A stretch of DNA of 64,000 nt from Seiridium cupressi (lineage: Eukaryota; Ascomycota; Sordariomycetes; Amphisphaeriales; Sporocadaceae). Positions 1-11,068 of this stretch are shown piece after piece. Both the position numbers and the translations under genes were made by a program. Below the pieces are notes generated by a model, which saw only the letters and a program-made list of their open reading frames with translations, searched no databases and was not told where the DNA came from. The stretch spans positions 186,001-250,000 of the forward strand of contig JARVKI010000061.1 in the NCBI GenBank assembly GCA_036674765.1. Direction: 5' to 3'. The stretch's first letter is position 1, and each line of letters opens with the position of its first letter.

Positions 1-781
1 CGCACATCGTGTTCCGAAAGGGAAGCGCCCGTGGGGTTTCCGGGGTTAATGATAACAATTGCGCGAACATCGATACCCTCGCTCTTCGCTTTCTCATACG
101 AAGACTTGATCTCCTCAAGAGAGGTGCCCCAGTCCGCGTGCTCTTCCAGATAGTATGGCACACAGGTAGCGTTGAGGACTGCGAGAGAGGCTGTATACAA
201 CGGGTATTGTGGGATAGGGACGAGAATACCAGTCTTGGGACCGGCGCAAATGGTATTCAGAAGAGTGTTCACACCAGACGATGCACCGCCCGAGAGGTAA
301 ATATGCTTAGGCTCAGCGGGAAAGCCGTCGCGCTCTAGAAGCTGTCAGTGATCGTGTTCCAAGCTGCCAAATTCCAAAGAAACAACATACTCTCCAAAAA
401 TCTAGCGATACTCTCCTTGATCCACGGGACACCCGCGCTAGCACTATACGCTCCCACGCTGCCAACATGGCTGAGCAGCTCCTTCGCCCGCGCAATCACA
501 TCAGGCTTGTATCCCAGACTCTTGACCAGCACATCCTCGTGCTCGAGCAGGAGGGGGTTCTCCAACAAACTCAGGACCTGGCGGAAGAAGGTGATGGGCT
601 TCTGGTCGAGTTGCTGCGGGTTACCAATGTTGGCACTAATAACCTGCTTGAAGGGCAAGTTGTCGGTGTCTCCCTTCTTGATCTTGGCACGGTACTCCTC
701 CGACTTAACGGCCAGCTCGCCACGGACGGCGTACTCGGCCTTGACCAAGTTCTGGTTGATGTTCTTCACCGTCAAGCGCAT
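1..781 (-). CDS. Alanine aminotransferase (glutamate-pyruvate transaminase), 5' part only
   Basis: Transfers the amino group between alanine and 2-oxoglutarate using PLP. Read as exons 391..781 and 1..334, with an intron at 335..390 (donor GTATGT, acceptor CTAG). The frame is still open at the left edge, so the C-terminal half, including the PLP lysine, lies outside the window. Family-typical stretches are visible: MRLTVKNINQNLVKAEYAVRG at the start, then FKQVISANIGNPQQL, LEKRDGFPAEPKHIYLSGGAS, and INPGNPTG near the edge. I used the ATG at 781. The frame stays open upstream and contains TRSFHSSPVT, which resembles the end of a mitochondrial presequence, but there is no in-frame ATG close by. 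A longer mitochondrial form would need an upstream exon that I could not place. Confidence 0.88.
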
Positions 782-2292
782 TGTCACGGGGCTGCTATGA
801 AAGCTTCTCGTCTGGGGAAACAAGATCTTCTCGCTTCGCGATTGTGGGGTAATCGACGGTGTCAATGTCGATCGCGGGGTAGTCGCTGTATATGCAAGCA
901 GGGTTAACAGAGGGATCTGGAGGAAGAATCGAAAGATATGGTACGAGGGGCGTTTATGGGAGCAAATGAGATGACTCCAAGATCCAAGGGCCGGTCTATA
1001 TGCAAAGGGCCGGCGCGGGGGAGAAAATCAGCTGGCATAATTCTCGAGAAACACCGCATGTTACTAGTCGAGGTGCTCAGAAAATCGGTGCTAGGGTCCA
1101 AGTGGGTTCGAGGGTAGGACCCGAAGAGGTGACCTTGATCCACCTTCAAGTACCGCTTGCCGTTTGGTAAGGCGACGACAATCGCTGGTTCTACCATAAC
1201 GGCGTGGGATGTAGCTAAGCTCGAAGCCGTTGTGGCCGAGATCGGGGACCCTGGAGATGAGCTAGGTGGAGATGGGGGCTCATAGCTGTCACCGAACAGG
1301 AACGCCGGGGCAAGATAGGAAACAGTGAGCGAAGGAACAACGGTGTAGATGGCGGAAACAGACGAGAAACCAATTACCTGTCGGTTGCATCCCGCGCCAT
1401 TGAACCCGTGTTGCATTGCGAGGATGACCGTGGCCATGTGAGGCAGCACATGACGGGAGCACCAGAACCGGAGCTCTCAGAACTGCAGCCCTAGCCCAGC
1501 CTGGGGAGGCTAGCTGTGCTGCCATTCAACTCCCGGCTGCTGATTGTAGGCTTGAATAACTGCTAGGGTCGGCGATTCAAATTGGAAGGAATTGGCTGCT
1601 GAGGATATAAACTGGGAATGAAGAATTTGGGGTTAAAAGGGACGACGAGAGGCGAATGTCGTCGAAGAAGCTCTCTGGGGTAGACCGCTGACTCTGGGGT
1701 CTCACCGCGCCGGTCCCTGGGACTAGCCTAGCTTTCGCGAGGCCGAGTGTGGCCTGGGATTCCGAAACAAGAGCGCGCTGTTGGCTTTGTCGTGCTCAAA
1801 GTCGAATATATCCACCATTCAGTCGTCGCAAAGAAGGTTAAGGTTCATGCAGCCACTTTCTTACAGCTTCAAGCATTCACAAACTGCTTTTATTGGATTG
1901 AGCTCGCCAGTTACACATGGTTCTCTGGGATGATGCATCCTGGGAGATAAGAGATATGAGCGGAGATAAGGTGGCCGATCGTACTTTAATTCTAAAGTTT
2001 AGATAGGTGGCCTGGTAATATATCCTGGAAAACGGTACTTGGTCTGTGAAGTCTTGCGGCATCAATACGTGAGGCTAGCTTTGGAGATTTGTAGCCGGCA
2101 TTCAAATCAAAGACATACCTACAATATTGACCCCTAAATGAGGAGGATCCTCCAAGTTTAGGAAGCAAGACATCCCTCATGACAGCCTCCCACCGAGTCG
2201 AGTCAGCGAATACCGATTGGCCTGTCTAACGGGCTCTCATTTTCTGTTACGGTCTTAACCAGCGGCCCATCGCGCCGACGATACGGATCGCT
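782..2292. other. Intergenic region upstream of the aminotransferase gene
   Basis: About 1.5 kb. The first part should hold the promoter and 5' leader of the aminotransferase gene. Minus-strand open frames at 904-1525 include a short Arg/Ala-rich N-terminus that could be an alternative first exon, but I see no clear splice path. I recognise nothing else here. Confidence 0.4.
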
Positions 2293-2856
2293 TTACATAT
2301 GCTTCTCCTTCTTTAGTGCATCAAGAGCCTCCTCCGTGGTCCATAGAGGACCATACCCGAAGACAAACGCATCCAGGCTCATTTGGTGCTGCTCGTCATC
2401 CACACTATAACACGCATCGCTCACAAGCCATGTCTCCCATCCGCGATTGAACGCACTCCTGGCCGTAGTCTCGCAGCAGCAGTCCGTCATGACGCCACAG
2501 ATGACCAGCCTCTCCACACCGTCCTTCTCCAGTAGCTCAGGCAGGTTGGTGTTGACGAAGGCATCATACGTGTTCTTCGCTACGATGCGAGACTCTCCCA
2601 CCGACTTCTTCACCCACGGTATGAGCTCCCATTCCGGGCTGCCACGGTGGATCGAGCCGCTGGGACCCCATCTGCGTACCAGCTGGTTTCTGTACGGCGG
2701 CCTGAAGTCTTCTTCTGGGTGTCCATGCTGTGTATAGATTATAGGCTGAGAGTTCTCTCGGAAGTACTTTTGGAGGGCCTTGATGCTCGGGGTAGCCTTT
2801 TTGGCCATTCCACTGAAGTATTGTTGCATGTCAATGACTAACAGGGCTGTCGTCAT
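2293..2856 (-). CDS. Isochorismatase-family (cysteine hydrolase) protein
   Basis: Single-exon protein of 187 aa with the isochorismatase-like alpha/beta hydrolase fold. The family triad is visible: Asp9 in LLVIDMQQYF, Lys94 in RIVAKNTYDAF, and a cysteine in GVMTDCCCETTARSAF (Cys127 by alignment to the usual GVxTNxCVxxTAR motif). The run of three cysteines is unusual. The frame stays open 20 codons further upstream to another ATG, but starting at MTTALLVIDMQ gives the normal family N-terminus. Relatives hydrolyse isochorismate, nicotinamide, ureidoacrylate or similar amides; the substrate cannot be told from the sequence. No signal peptide, so probably cytosolic. Confidence 0.85.
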   Translation of the reverse strand: MTTALLVIDMQQYFSGMAKKATPSIKALQKYFRENSQPIIYTQHGHPEEDFRPPYRNQLVRRWGPSGSIHRGSPEWELIPWVKKSVGESRIVAKNTYDAFVNTNLPELLEKDGVERLVICGVMTDCCCETTARSAFNRGWETWLVSDACYSVDDEQHQMSLDAFVFGYGPLWTTEEALDALKKEKHM

Positions 2857-4155
2857 TGTCGCGGCTTGTAATTGCACTGATGTCTTGGGTCCTTGGTTGC
2901 AAACCGCCGCAATCACGAATTCCCTGCCACTCTAGCGATGACCTCAACTACCAACCTCTGCTGCATTGATGCTGCTTCTTTTGTTTCTGAATGACGTTGA
3001 TGCACGATTGCCCACATGTCATTGAAGGGTAGCATGCAGCACGCTAACTGATTAGGGAAATAGGTTGTACAATGCTATGACGAAGAGATGATATTGGTAT
3101 GCGAATAACCCAAATCACAAATAATAACAAGTGTAACAAGGCCTACCTAGATAGGAAGTTGTCAAGCCCAAAGCAGAAATATGGAGACAGTAAACCACGG
3201 TGTAACAATTCCTGCACATATTTTGAGTGAAATGTCTGCCGGGATTCGGAGAAGTGTATATTTGTATGTACGCTATTGATCAGAATAATCCCCAAATGAT
3301 CTCGTTTTCCTTTCGTTGTGATTCCACCAAGTACCCCCTGAGTCCCCGTCTAACCCTGCTTCAGTTTCTCAAAGGGTTTAAATCTATGAAAGACTTACTT
3401 CGTAAATCCGAGGCATCCTTACGCTTGCCGTACGAAATAGTCTCCTTCCCCCAACTTGCTCATGAGCTGTGAAGCCGTAAACCTTGAGAAAGTTTCGTGG
3501 TATTTAGTGCTCGTCGCTGTAGTTGTCCAAGCAGAATTTTCGTATCAGCAAATCGAAATTTATCATTACGAGCTGTAGATTTCCGCAAGAACTGTGTTGG
3601 AGATGTTATCTTACAGTTGTCTCACGGCGCTGTGGATATCTGTCCGTGGCTCTTTTCCTCCCTCTCCTCCAATGAAGTAAAAACTTTCGCGTAGCTCTTT
3701 CCCTACGTCGTTAGGAAATTTCTATATGCTGGACCGGCGTGGCATGGAGTGCTATGAGACTTATCTCAGCACGCTAATCCCCGAGCTCCCGAGAAGATAC
3801 TGAGCGAGACAACGCAAATTTCTCAATGTTGGCGTTCGCAAACCTTAAAGCTCTACACTACGTTAAAAATGTTAAAGCAATGCGAGGCTTCTCTACTGAG
3901 ATCTTTTTCTCCCGTTTAAAGGTGTACCATAAGGCCGAAAAAAACTTATAGATTAAACTCCATTGCAAACCATAGTCTACTCTCCCTACCGCAAGGACCG
4001 TCAACAATTCTGCTCTGACAATATGGAATCATAGCAACTGCAGTCTCCAACACACATCCTGCCGTATCCTATACTACGGGGCTGTTTGGCTTCAATTCCA
4101 CAACGTGAGGGCTGCTAGATATTGGGTCAACGATCGTCTCATCGCAATATTTACA
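2857..4155. other. Intergenic region, no recognised gene
   Basis: About 1.3 kb between the isochorismatase-like gene and the DHA1 transporter. Short open frames on the plus strand near 3227-3472 and 3497-3694 have no motif that I recognise. The right end should contain the transporter promoter. Confidence 0.4.
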
Positions 4156-5852
4156 ATGGCCGGCATACCACATCCCGCGGTCGGAGAGGAACCTAATTGC
4201 ACTACTCCAGGACACAGGATCACAACAACCACATCGCCGAGTTTCTGTCAACCGGAGGCACAAGAAGATTCTCAAATGAAGGCCCATGTCTTCAGTCGAA
4301 GTAAAAAGAAGATATGCGTGTGCATCGCGTCCCTGGCAGCAATGCTGTCACCGCTCTCGAGCAACGTCTATTTGGCTTCAACAGTTACCATATCCAACGT
4401 GGGTCATCGATGCGTACTTCATTTGGGCGATTCAATTGACTAGAATACAGGATCTCGGCGTCCCCATACATATGATAGCGCTGACAATCACCGTTTACAT
4501 GGCCATCCAGGGTATTGCGCCTGCGTTCTGGGGCCCACTTTCGGATGCGAAAGGGCGGCGGCCTATATTTTTCTGTACAATCTTATTATACATCATAGCC
4601 AATCTTTGCCTTGCTTTGACAAGAAAATATGCTTTCTTGATGGCATTTCGAGCGCTCCAGGCTGCTGGCGGTGCAGCAACCATTTCTATCGGTAAGTTCT
4701 GGCCGTGGACATGAAACGACGCTGGTGGTGCTGACCGGTCTTTAAAGCTTCCGGGGTAATTGGAGATATTGTGGCTCCAAGTGAACGAGGAGGGATGATA
4801 GGTATCTCTAGTGCTAGTAAGTGATTCTGAAATCATTGAAACCTTCCTATGCTAACCTGTCGCCAGTACGCCAGACAGCTCAGGTTCTTGGACCCGTTAT
4901 CGGAGGCTTGATCTCACACGTTTTCGGGTTCCGAGCCATCTTCTGGTTTTTGACTCTCGTAGGGGCGGTTGTACTCGTCGGTGTACTCGCCTTATTGCCT
5001 GAAACTCTTCCCTCAATTGCCGGAAACGGGACAGTACGTCTGCACGGCATATACCGACCATTTCTGTACAGCCTCATGAAGCAACCAAACGTTTGCACTG
5101 AGAAGAGCAAAACACCAACGAAGGCATTCAAACTCTCCTTTATCTGCGCGCCAATTCGCAGGCTGTTCCAGGTCGACGTCTTTGTGACCTTGTTCTACGG
5201 CGCCATCGTCTATACCATCCACAATATGGTGACTGCGTCTACCACGGAACTACTACAGCCACGGTTCCAATTGACCGACCTGCAGACCGGTTTGACTTTT
5301 CTCCCAAATGGGTTGGGTGTGATCTTAGGCTCCTTCACCTGGGGAAAGGTGCTTGATCGGAATTGGAAAGTGTACGAGACAGAGAGACGATCTGATGAAG
5401 AACAGAGACTGGACAGCAGGCAGTCAAATGGCTTCCCGGTAGAACACGCCAGAATTCGTCATTCCTGGTGGCTATTGCTTGTCTTCGCTGGCGTAGTCTG
5501 CGGGTACGGATTCTCTTTACAGACCCACAGTCTCCCTGGCGTGCTCGCCCTGCAGTTCTGTATCGCGTTTACGGCCCAGGCCGTATTCATTATGTGTTCG
5601 TCATTGGTCATCGACCTCTTTCCGGGAGCAGCAGCTAGTGCGACTGCGGTACAAAATTTAGTTCGGTGCTCTCTGGGGGCTGTGGGAGTTGCCGTAATCG
5701 ACTTGATGCTCGAGGATTTGGGGCCAGAGAAAACCTACGCTCTGTGCGCCCTTGTGGTTCTCGTCGGCTGCCCGCTGCTCGTGGTGGAATGGATCTGGGG
5801 GCAGAGAATAAGAGAAAAGCGAAGCCATCAGCTGAGAAAGAGTGAGTCTTAA
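4156..5852 (+). CDS. MFS transporter, DHA1 drug:H+ antiporter type
   Basis: Polytopic plasma-membrane transporter, 512 aa. Exons 4156..4398, 4451..4691, 4748..4816 and 4867..5852 join in frame; the introns are 50-56 nt with GTRNGT-like donors. The first membrane segments carry SSNVYLAS and the loop 2-3 signature GPLSDAKGRRP. Segment 5 has the antiporter-like VLGPVIGGLISHVFGFRAIFW. A long cytosolic middle loop follows, then six C-terminal segments. The family includes Tpo, Qdr and Aqr-type exporters of drugs, polyamines or organic acids. The substrate is unknown. It stands alone, with no biosynthetic genes beside it. Confidence 0.87.
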
Positions 5853-7400
5853 CGTTTCTATACCTAGCATAACAAGACGGTCGTAAAGCTTGGCGTGGGA
5901 TCGTCAGCCAATTAGATTTTTAGGATCGGGATTATCGACCTCAAAATTCAGCTTTTTCGATTCGCCTTCGAATTCGGTTATAATCAAACGGTATATTCCT
6001 CTCGATGTAGTTCTTATTTGTCTATTTTGTGCATCTTATGGCGTTTGAGCCTATCGCTGCGTCTCAGAGCTCCGGGGTTGTGGTAGTTGGCTCTCAGCTA
6101 TTCAACGCTGCTGGCCGTGGTGTCTGGCGGCTACTGCTGAGGCTTTGGTTACTGACTGCTGGGTACTGCTACCGCTGCTTGATGTGCTGATGGCCGTCAA
6201 CCGTTGCTGTTGGCTGGGGCTATTGGCTACTGCTGGGACCTAACGGCTAGCTGGCCAACATTGACTGCTGCTGAAGTCAGGACTAAAAACTACCAAGTTT
6301 TAGCTGTTAAGTGCCTTTTAGCTATGATCTTTCAGCATTCCTAATATTCATGTCTCGTTATCTCTAACTCTGGGGAACATCGTATCAACATACTGGACCT
6401 TGGCTACGATCAGATACTGGAGAATCGCAGTTCGATACCGGTTTACCTCCAATATATTCCTATCCCATATCGGCCTTCGTCCCCAGGCCATTGTTGACTT
6501 CATCGTGGATGAATCTGTCGTCCAGTTTTACAAGCACTTGTTCCGTATTGTCAAAGGTTCATGGAAAGCTTTATGGAAAGTTTCTTCGGCGGAAAAGAAA
6601 ATACGCCTTATCATCTCTTTACACAAGATGTCTTTTCTATGCTGCCTCCAACTTTATACAACCTTGCTCTAAGACTATCGTTGATCTTGTTATTGATAAA
6701 ATTGCTATATAAAGTGCTACTCGGCGCTGCTATTGTGTACGTGGTCACGTTACTGTCGATGGCATTGCTTTCTGGCTTTTGGAGTTGTCACCGATAGCGT
6801 TGGTCTTTTACTATTGCCACTCACTCTGCTAAAATCACCGTCGATACTATAGCCTTTTCACTGTTCTCATGCTACTAAATTACTCTCATTGTCGCAGTTT
6901 GGGTCCAGTCTAAGAGACAAAGCTCATGTATGAGGATGGATATCTCACGTAAATAAGCATGAGCACGAGGGGAAATCTAAATACACCCAAACCCCGGCCT
7001 TAAAGCTCCTATGCCCCATACTAGTGCTAGCACATGACTCCATTCACGTTACGTCCATGACACCCGTAGACACTATTTCGGCGACGGCAAGGCTTCTGTT
7101 TAATTAACGCACGAATTCATATACGGGGAGCTTACGGGTAACAAATATGGCGTAATGTTAGTAGTCGTCAAACATACCCATGTCCAACGCTGATCTTATG
7201 TATCAGTGAGTTGATTAGTTCATTGCCGGCCACTCTTGGTTTTCAGGCATGACAGTCATGTGGAACACTAGGAAAAGGCTTGTCTTCGGGTATTTATTTC
7301 ATTAATTGTGAAACTATCTGTACTCTCGCTAGTCTTTCCTACTCACGATGTTCATTTAGTTTCCATTTCGTGATCCTCATCGCCCGGCCTGAGCAAGATT
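5853..7400. other. Gene-poor region with CTG-rich tract
   Basis: About 6080-6260 is dominated by irregular GCTG/CTGCTG/TGGC words, like a diverged short-period repeat. A 78-codon plus-strand frame at 6561..6797 includes one very hydrophobic stretch, but it overlaps two other frames of similar size and has no support as a gene. I recognise nothing else. Confidence 0.4.
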
Positions 7401-7946
7401 TCAAAGCGAGGTTGAGTTCAACCAGGGACGTATGGCCTCAACTTCGTTGGAGAAAAAGCGGGCATGGTGATTAACTCCCAGAGGAGCGGGTGAGTCGACG
7501 ATGCTGTCCTGATCATGATCAGGGCTGCTAGTCGGCGTTCGGTGAGTAGGAGAGGGAGTCTGCGGTTGAGCCCAGCGGCCGACCAGCTTGATCTTGATGG
7601 TCTTTTTCTGAGCGTCATCAGAACTGACAGGTCGGGTTCTGTCAGTCTAGGGCTGCACTTGAGCCCAACGGCCGATCAACTTGATCTTGACGGCCTTGTC
7701 TCGAGTGCCTCGTCGGACCCAGGTCGGTAGTTCTGGGGAAGCATCTCGGGCTTCGCGTGACGTCTTAACAGTCTTGCGAAGGCTGTAACGGTGCTGCTGT
7801 TGAGGCATGGCATGCCTGGTGCGAGGCTTGGTGATGGCCCCGGACTTCACACTATGACACATTTGAGGCTCTGAAGTTCGACTAGCAGTCCATGCCTGTC
7901 TAGCATTTTCCATAGTGGAACAACGGTTGTAGCGCAAGACGCCCAT
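7401..7946 (-). other. Possible small or decayed gene with internal repeat
   Basis: From an ATG at 7946 (another is at 7913) an open frame encodes a basic protein and ends at TAG 7647..7649. The same frame then continues without another stop down to TGA 7401..7403. On each side of the TAG lies a copy of the peptide K[AT][VI]KIKL[IV]GRWAQ. The two copies are exactly 93 bp apart and in register. Either the TAG is removed by an intron that I cannot identify, or the downstream part is no longer translated. I do not recognise the family. Confidence 0.35.
7566..7697. repeat. Two diverged direct repeats of 39 bp, offset 93 bp
   Basis: Copies at 7566..7604 and 7659..7697 match at 34 of 39 positions. 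All five differences are transitions, and the three amino-acid changes they cause on the minus strand are conservative. That pattern suggests the repeat was selected as protein sequence. Confidence 0.75.
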
Positions 7947-8940
7947 TTTGTTCAGCGTGGTGTGATGTGGTTTGGTTTGGCTGGTGGTGTTGGTGGATGT
8001 TAACAAGGGAATAGTAATGTACTATCACTTAATGTTAAGCTCTGATATATTAAAGACTCCAGATGATCAAAAGCTCAGGAAGTTGTGCTGAGTATGGGTG
8101 TTGTACGTGTTGGTGATGGTTGCGTCGAGCAAAAGTGGGGGTTAGAGAAGTATTTTATAGATGAGGATACCCGAATTCACTGTATACGGTGCTTCTATCT
8201 CCGGTAGCAAAAGTTTAGAGTGCGGTTCCCTAGAGGAAATTTGTGGTGGCGTGGGACGAGGCTTTTTGAGTGAATTGAGTGAGTCAAGTAACAAATAGTG
8301 AATTCAGTGAAAACATTGCAATTAGGCATTGCAGTATCATTTAACACCACACGTTGTATTGGTATTCGCCAGGGCGAGGGACATGGAGCTGATATGAACA
8401 TCCATGTTATTCTTTATTTATTAGTTTAATGTCTGCGTATATGTCAGACCTATATACTACTGACTATCGTGGAGAAGTTGAACGTTAAGTTTGGGGGTGC
8501 CCCATAAGTATAATATTGCATATTATGTCCATGGAATCCAGTTTTTCATTTGAAAAAGCATCGAAGTTATCTGTATAACTAGGGAAGTTGTGTGTACCTT
8601 GGACTTGCTCGTTTCTCTTTTCTTCTTCTTCTCATTTGGTCAAGTCGATCGACGAGGTCAAGCACATGGTCGAAGTATTGCAGCAACGTGCTACCCTAAA
8701 AAAGTGGAGTTTAAGAAATCAAGAGACATCACGTCGACTGCCTCTGACACACCGTGACAAGATTGCTGCTTTGGCAGGTGTTCAAACGTTGGACAACGAT
8801 ATTTGCTTTCCCCAGTTATCGATGCCGAAGTTCGCACGTTTGCAGCCCTCAACGACCTATGCCTGGCAGAATCTAATAACTCGGAGGAAAGAGAAGTATT
8901 GAAATTCAGTTCTAATGCTATCTTAATCTACGACCTGCAA
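7947..8940. other. Intergenic region, no recognised gene
   Basis: About 1 kb. A plus-strand frame at 8588..8902 (104 codons) has no signal peptide, domain or codon pattern that persuades me. The right end holds the 3' flank of the MsrB gene. Confidence 0.4.
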
Positions 8941-9604
8941 TTATGCTTTGCTATCCTTGTCTGAGTTGGCCGCAGAGTCCTCGGGTGCAAAGTTCAAGCT
9001 GACGCTGTTTACACAGTGCCGCTCGTCAGTCGGCGTCGGGTACCCCTCGCCCTTGAACACATGGCCTAGATGTCCGCCACAGTTGGAACATACGATCTCC
9101 GTCCGTGCCATGCCAAAAGTGTTATCCTCGTGACGAGTGACAGCCCCTGGGATGCTGTCAAAGTACGCCGGCCAGCCACAGCCCGACTTGAACTTGTGGT
9201 TCGCCTTGTATAGTGGGGCCTCGCAACCCGCGCAAGTATAGACCCCCGACTCGGAGTGAAACTTGTCATACTTCCCAGATCCGGGAGGCTCGGTGCCCTT
9301 TTCCCTCAAAATTCTAAACTGCTCTGTGTCGTGTGTTAATGACGTAACTGATGCGGTACAGAATATGATCGCACGTACCTTTGTTGAGCACAGCCCGCCA
9401 CTCATCGTCGGATCGCTGGTCCGGGTACGACATCTTGCTGGAGCTGGACGAGCTGAAGAGGCTACCGAAGAACGGAATGGTGGGCATAGACCGCAAGGTT
9501 GCTGGATTTCGGTGCAGTGATTGATGTGTTGAAGCTCGAGCTCTGGTGAAGCCGGAGAAGGCGTAGAAGGTGCGAATGAAGGTGGAGAAGGGCGGCAAGC
9601 GCAT
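8941..9604 (-). CDS. msrB: Peptide-methionine (R)-S-oxide reductase (MsrB)
   Basis: Repairs the R form of methionine sulfoxide in proteins. Exons 9379..9604 and 8941..9323 join across a 55-nt intron to give 202 aa. The two zinc-binding pairs are present (Cys106/Cys109 in CAGC and Cys154/Cys157 in CSNC), together with SGCGWPAYF and the catalytic Cys179 in the RHCVNSVSLNF motif. The first about 57 residues are Arg/Ser/Phe-rich and nearly free of acidic residues, which fits a mitochondrial presequence. A second ATG at 9433 (MSYPDQRSDDEW) would give a cytosolic form, so dual targeting from alternative starts is plausible. The gene is divergent from the Fmp52-like gene. Confidence 0.93.
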
Positions 9605-10060
9605 GAGATGAGTGCTGGTCAGTAAGTTACTTTGACCAAAGTTGTTGTGAGGTGTGTTGGTATTGAGGTTTGTTGTAAGACGATATGGATCTTATAGTGT
9701 TTAGCGATGGCAAATTCCAAATAGGACAGTAAGTCACGGTTTCGAATCAGCCCAGGATGCCATTATTTGGAATCCCTGATGGCGGTACATCATGATGCCA
9801 TCAACGTGAGCTGTCGGCGGGGCAAATTCCGCGACGGTGGCTTAGTAACTACACCCTGCAACGCCCCACTAAACAAAGCTTCCAGCAAGTTCCCGCGCGA
9901 ACCCCGCGGGTTTTGCGCATGCCGGAATTGCCACTTCTGCCTCTGATTGGAGAGCTCATTGCATCTTCAAGGAAGTATATCAAGACCAGGCATCTCAGTC
10001 AATAGACACACGTGCTCCTTCATTCGACCCCAATCCACAAGAGCAAGCCAATCGTCCAAA
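9605..10060. promoter_or_regulatory. Shared divergent promoter region, MsrB / Fmp52-like
   Basis: This 456-bp stretch separates the start codons of two divergently transcribed genes and must contain both promoters. A long upstream open frame joined to the Fmp52 start is probably leader sequence. I see no specific element that I can name with confidence. Confidence 0.45.
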
Positions 10061-10829
10061 ATGACCACCACAGCTCTGTTCGGTAGCACCGGTTTCGTCG
10101 GTTCCAACATACTTTCGACGTTACTGGGCCTCGATACGATCAAAGCTGTACACACCATCTCCCGCCGAGCACCCAAAGCCGAGGGAGCAAAGTTGAATGC
10201 GCATATCGAAGCCGACAACGCGAAATGGGGTTCCGCCCTGAATTCTATCGCGCCTCCTCCCGACGTTGTCTTCGCGTCTGTGGGCACCACTAAAGCAGCC
10301 GTTGGCGGTGTTGCGAATCAGTGGAAGATTGACCATGATTGTGAGTCACTCTCCTATCTACCAAGCCGGCGCGGTCATTCTCTACGATGAGCCGACTAAT
10401 TGTGGTTCCAATACAGTGAACGTCGATATCGCAAAGGCCGCCCGCGAACAGGGCGTTAAGAACTTCGTTTTCATCTCCTCCGCCGGTACCCGAGGCCTGT
10501 TGGCCGACCGAGTTCCTTATTCACAGATGAAGCAAGGAGTCGAGGACACCATCAAATCATTGGACTTCGAGCAGGCTATCATCGTGCGTCCTGGAGCTAT
10601 CTTGGGCCAGCGCGAAACCGACAACAAGCATGGCTCGACAGTTTTCCATACCATCGTTGGTGCTCTTCCCGGCATGGCTAGGGATAGACTCGGCCAAGAT
10701 GCGAATATCATTGCTCGCGCTGCCGTCAACGCTGCGCTATTGGCCCAGGAGGGCAAGGCGCCTAGCAAGTACTGGGTTTTAGAGCAGGCCGATGTTGTCA
10801 GGCTTGGTCGTGACGAGTATAAGCTGTGA
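10061..10829 (+). CDS. fmp52: Fmp52-like mitochondrial NAD(P)-binding protein
   Basis: Atypical short-chain dehydrogenase of 230 aa, close to the usual length of yeast Fmp52, which is found at the mitochondrial outer membrane and whose reaction is not known. Exons 10061..10340 and 10417..10829, with the intron at 10341..10416. The N-terminus has the Rossmann motif TALFGSTGFVGSNIL. Later come VFASVGTTKAAVGG, FVFISSAGTRG, the YSQMKQGVE stretch with Tyr and Lys in catalytic-like spacing, and IVRPGAILGQRE. I chose the ATG at 10061 because it puts the nucleotide-binding motif at the N-terminus; an upstream in-frame ATG at 9947 would add a non-conserved extension. Confidence 0.88.
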
Positions 10830-11068
10830 TCGACCTTCGCATATAGCCGCCTGCCGCGTTCCTGCTTGACTATGGCCAGGAGATATCCATTGTATACGGA
10901 ATGATCTCATTGGAACCGTACGATTTGTATTATTAGATCGTGTTCAATCAAGATACCCCAGTTTCAGGTTTTTAATTGGTTAGGCCTCGGATATTTTCAG
11001 TGCAGTGCATGGTTTTGGTGAATCGACGATGGCCTACCGGACTCGAACTCGGTCGCCTACAAGGTAGC

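Noticed and set aside
904..1449. 181-codon minus-strand frame upstream of the aminotransferase
   Set aside because: Pro/Ser-rich with no domain; more likely leader or promoter sequence of the aminotransferase gene.
3227..3694. Two adjacent plus-strand frames that could be a spliced gene
   Set aside because: No domain, signal peptide or convincing splice sites linking them.
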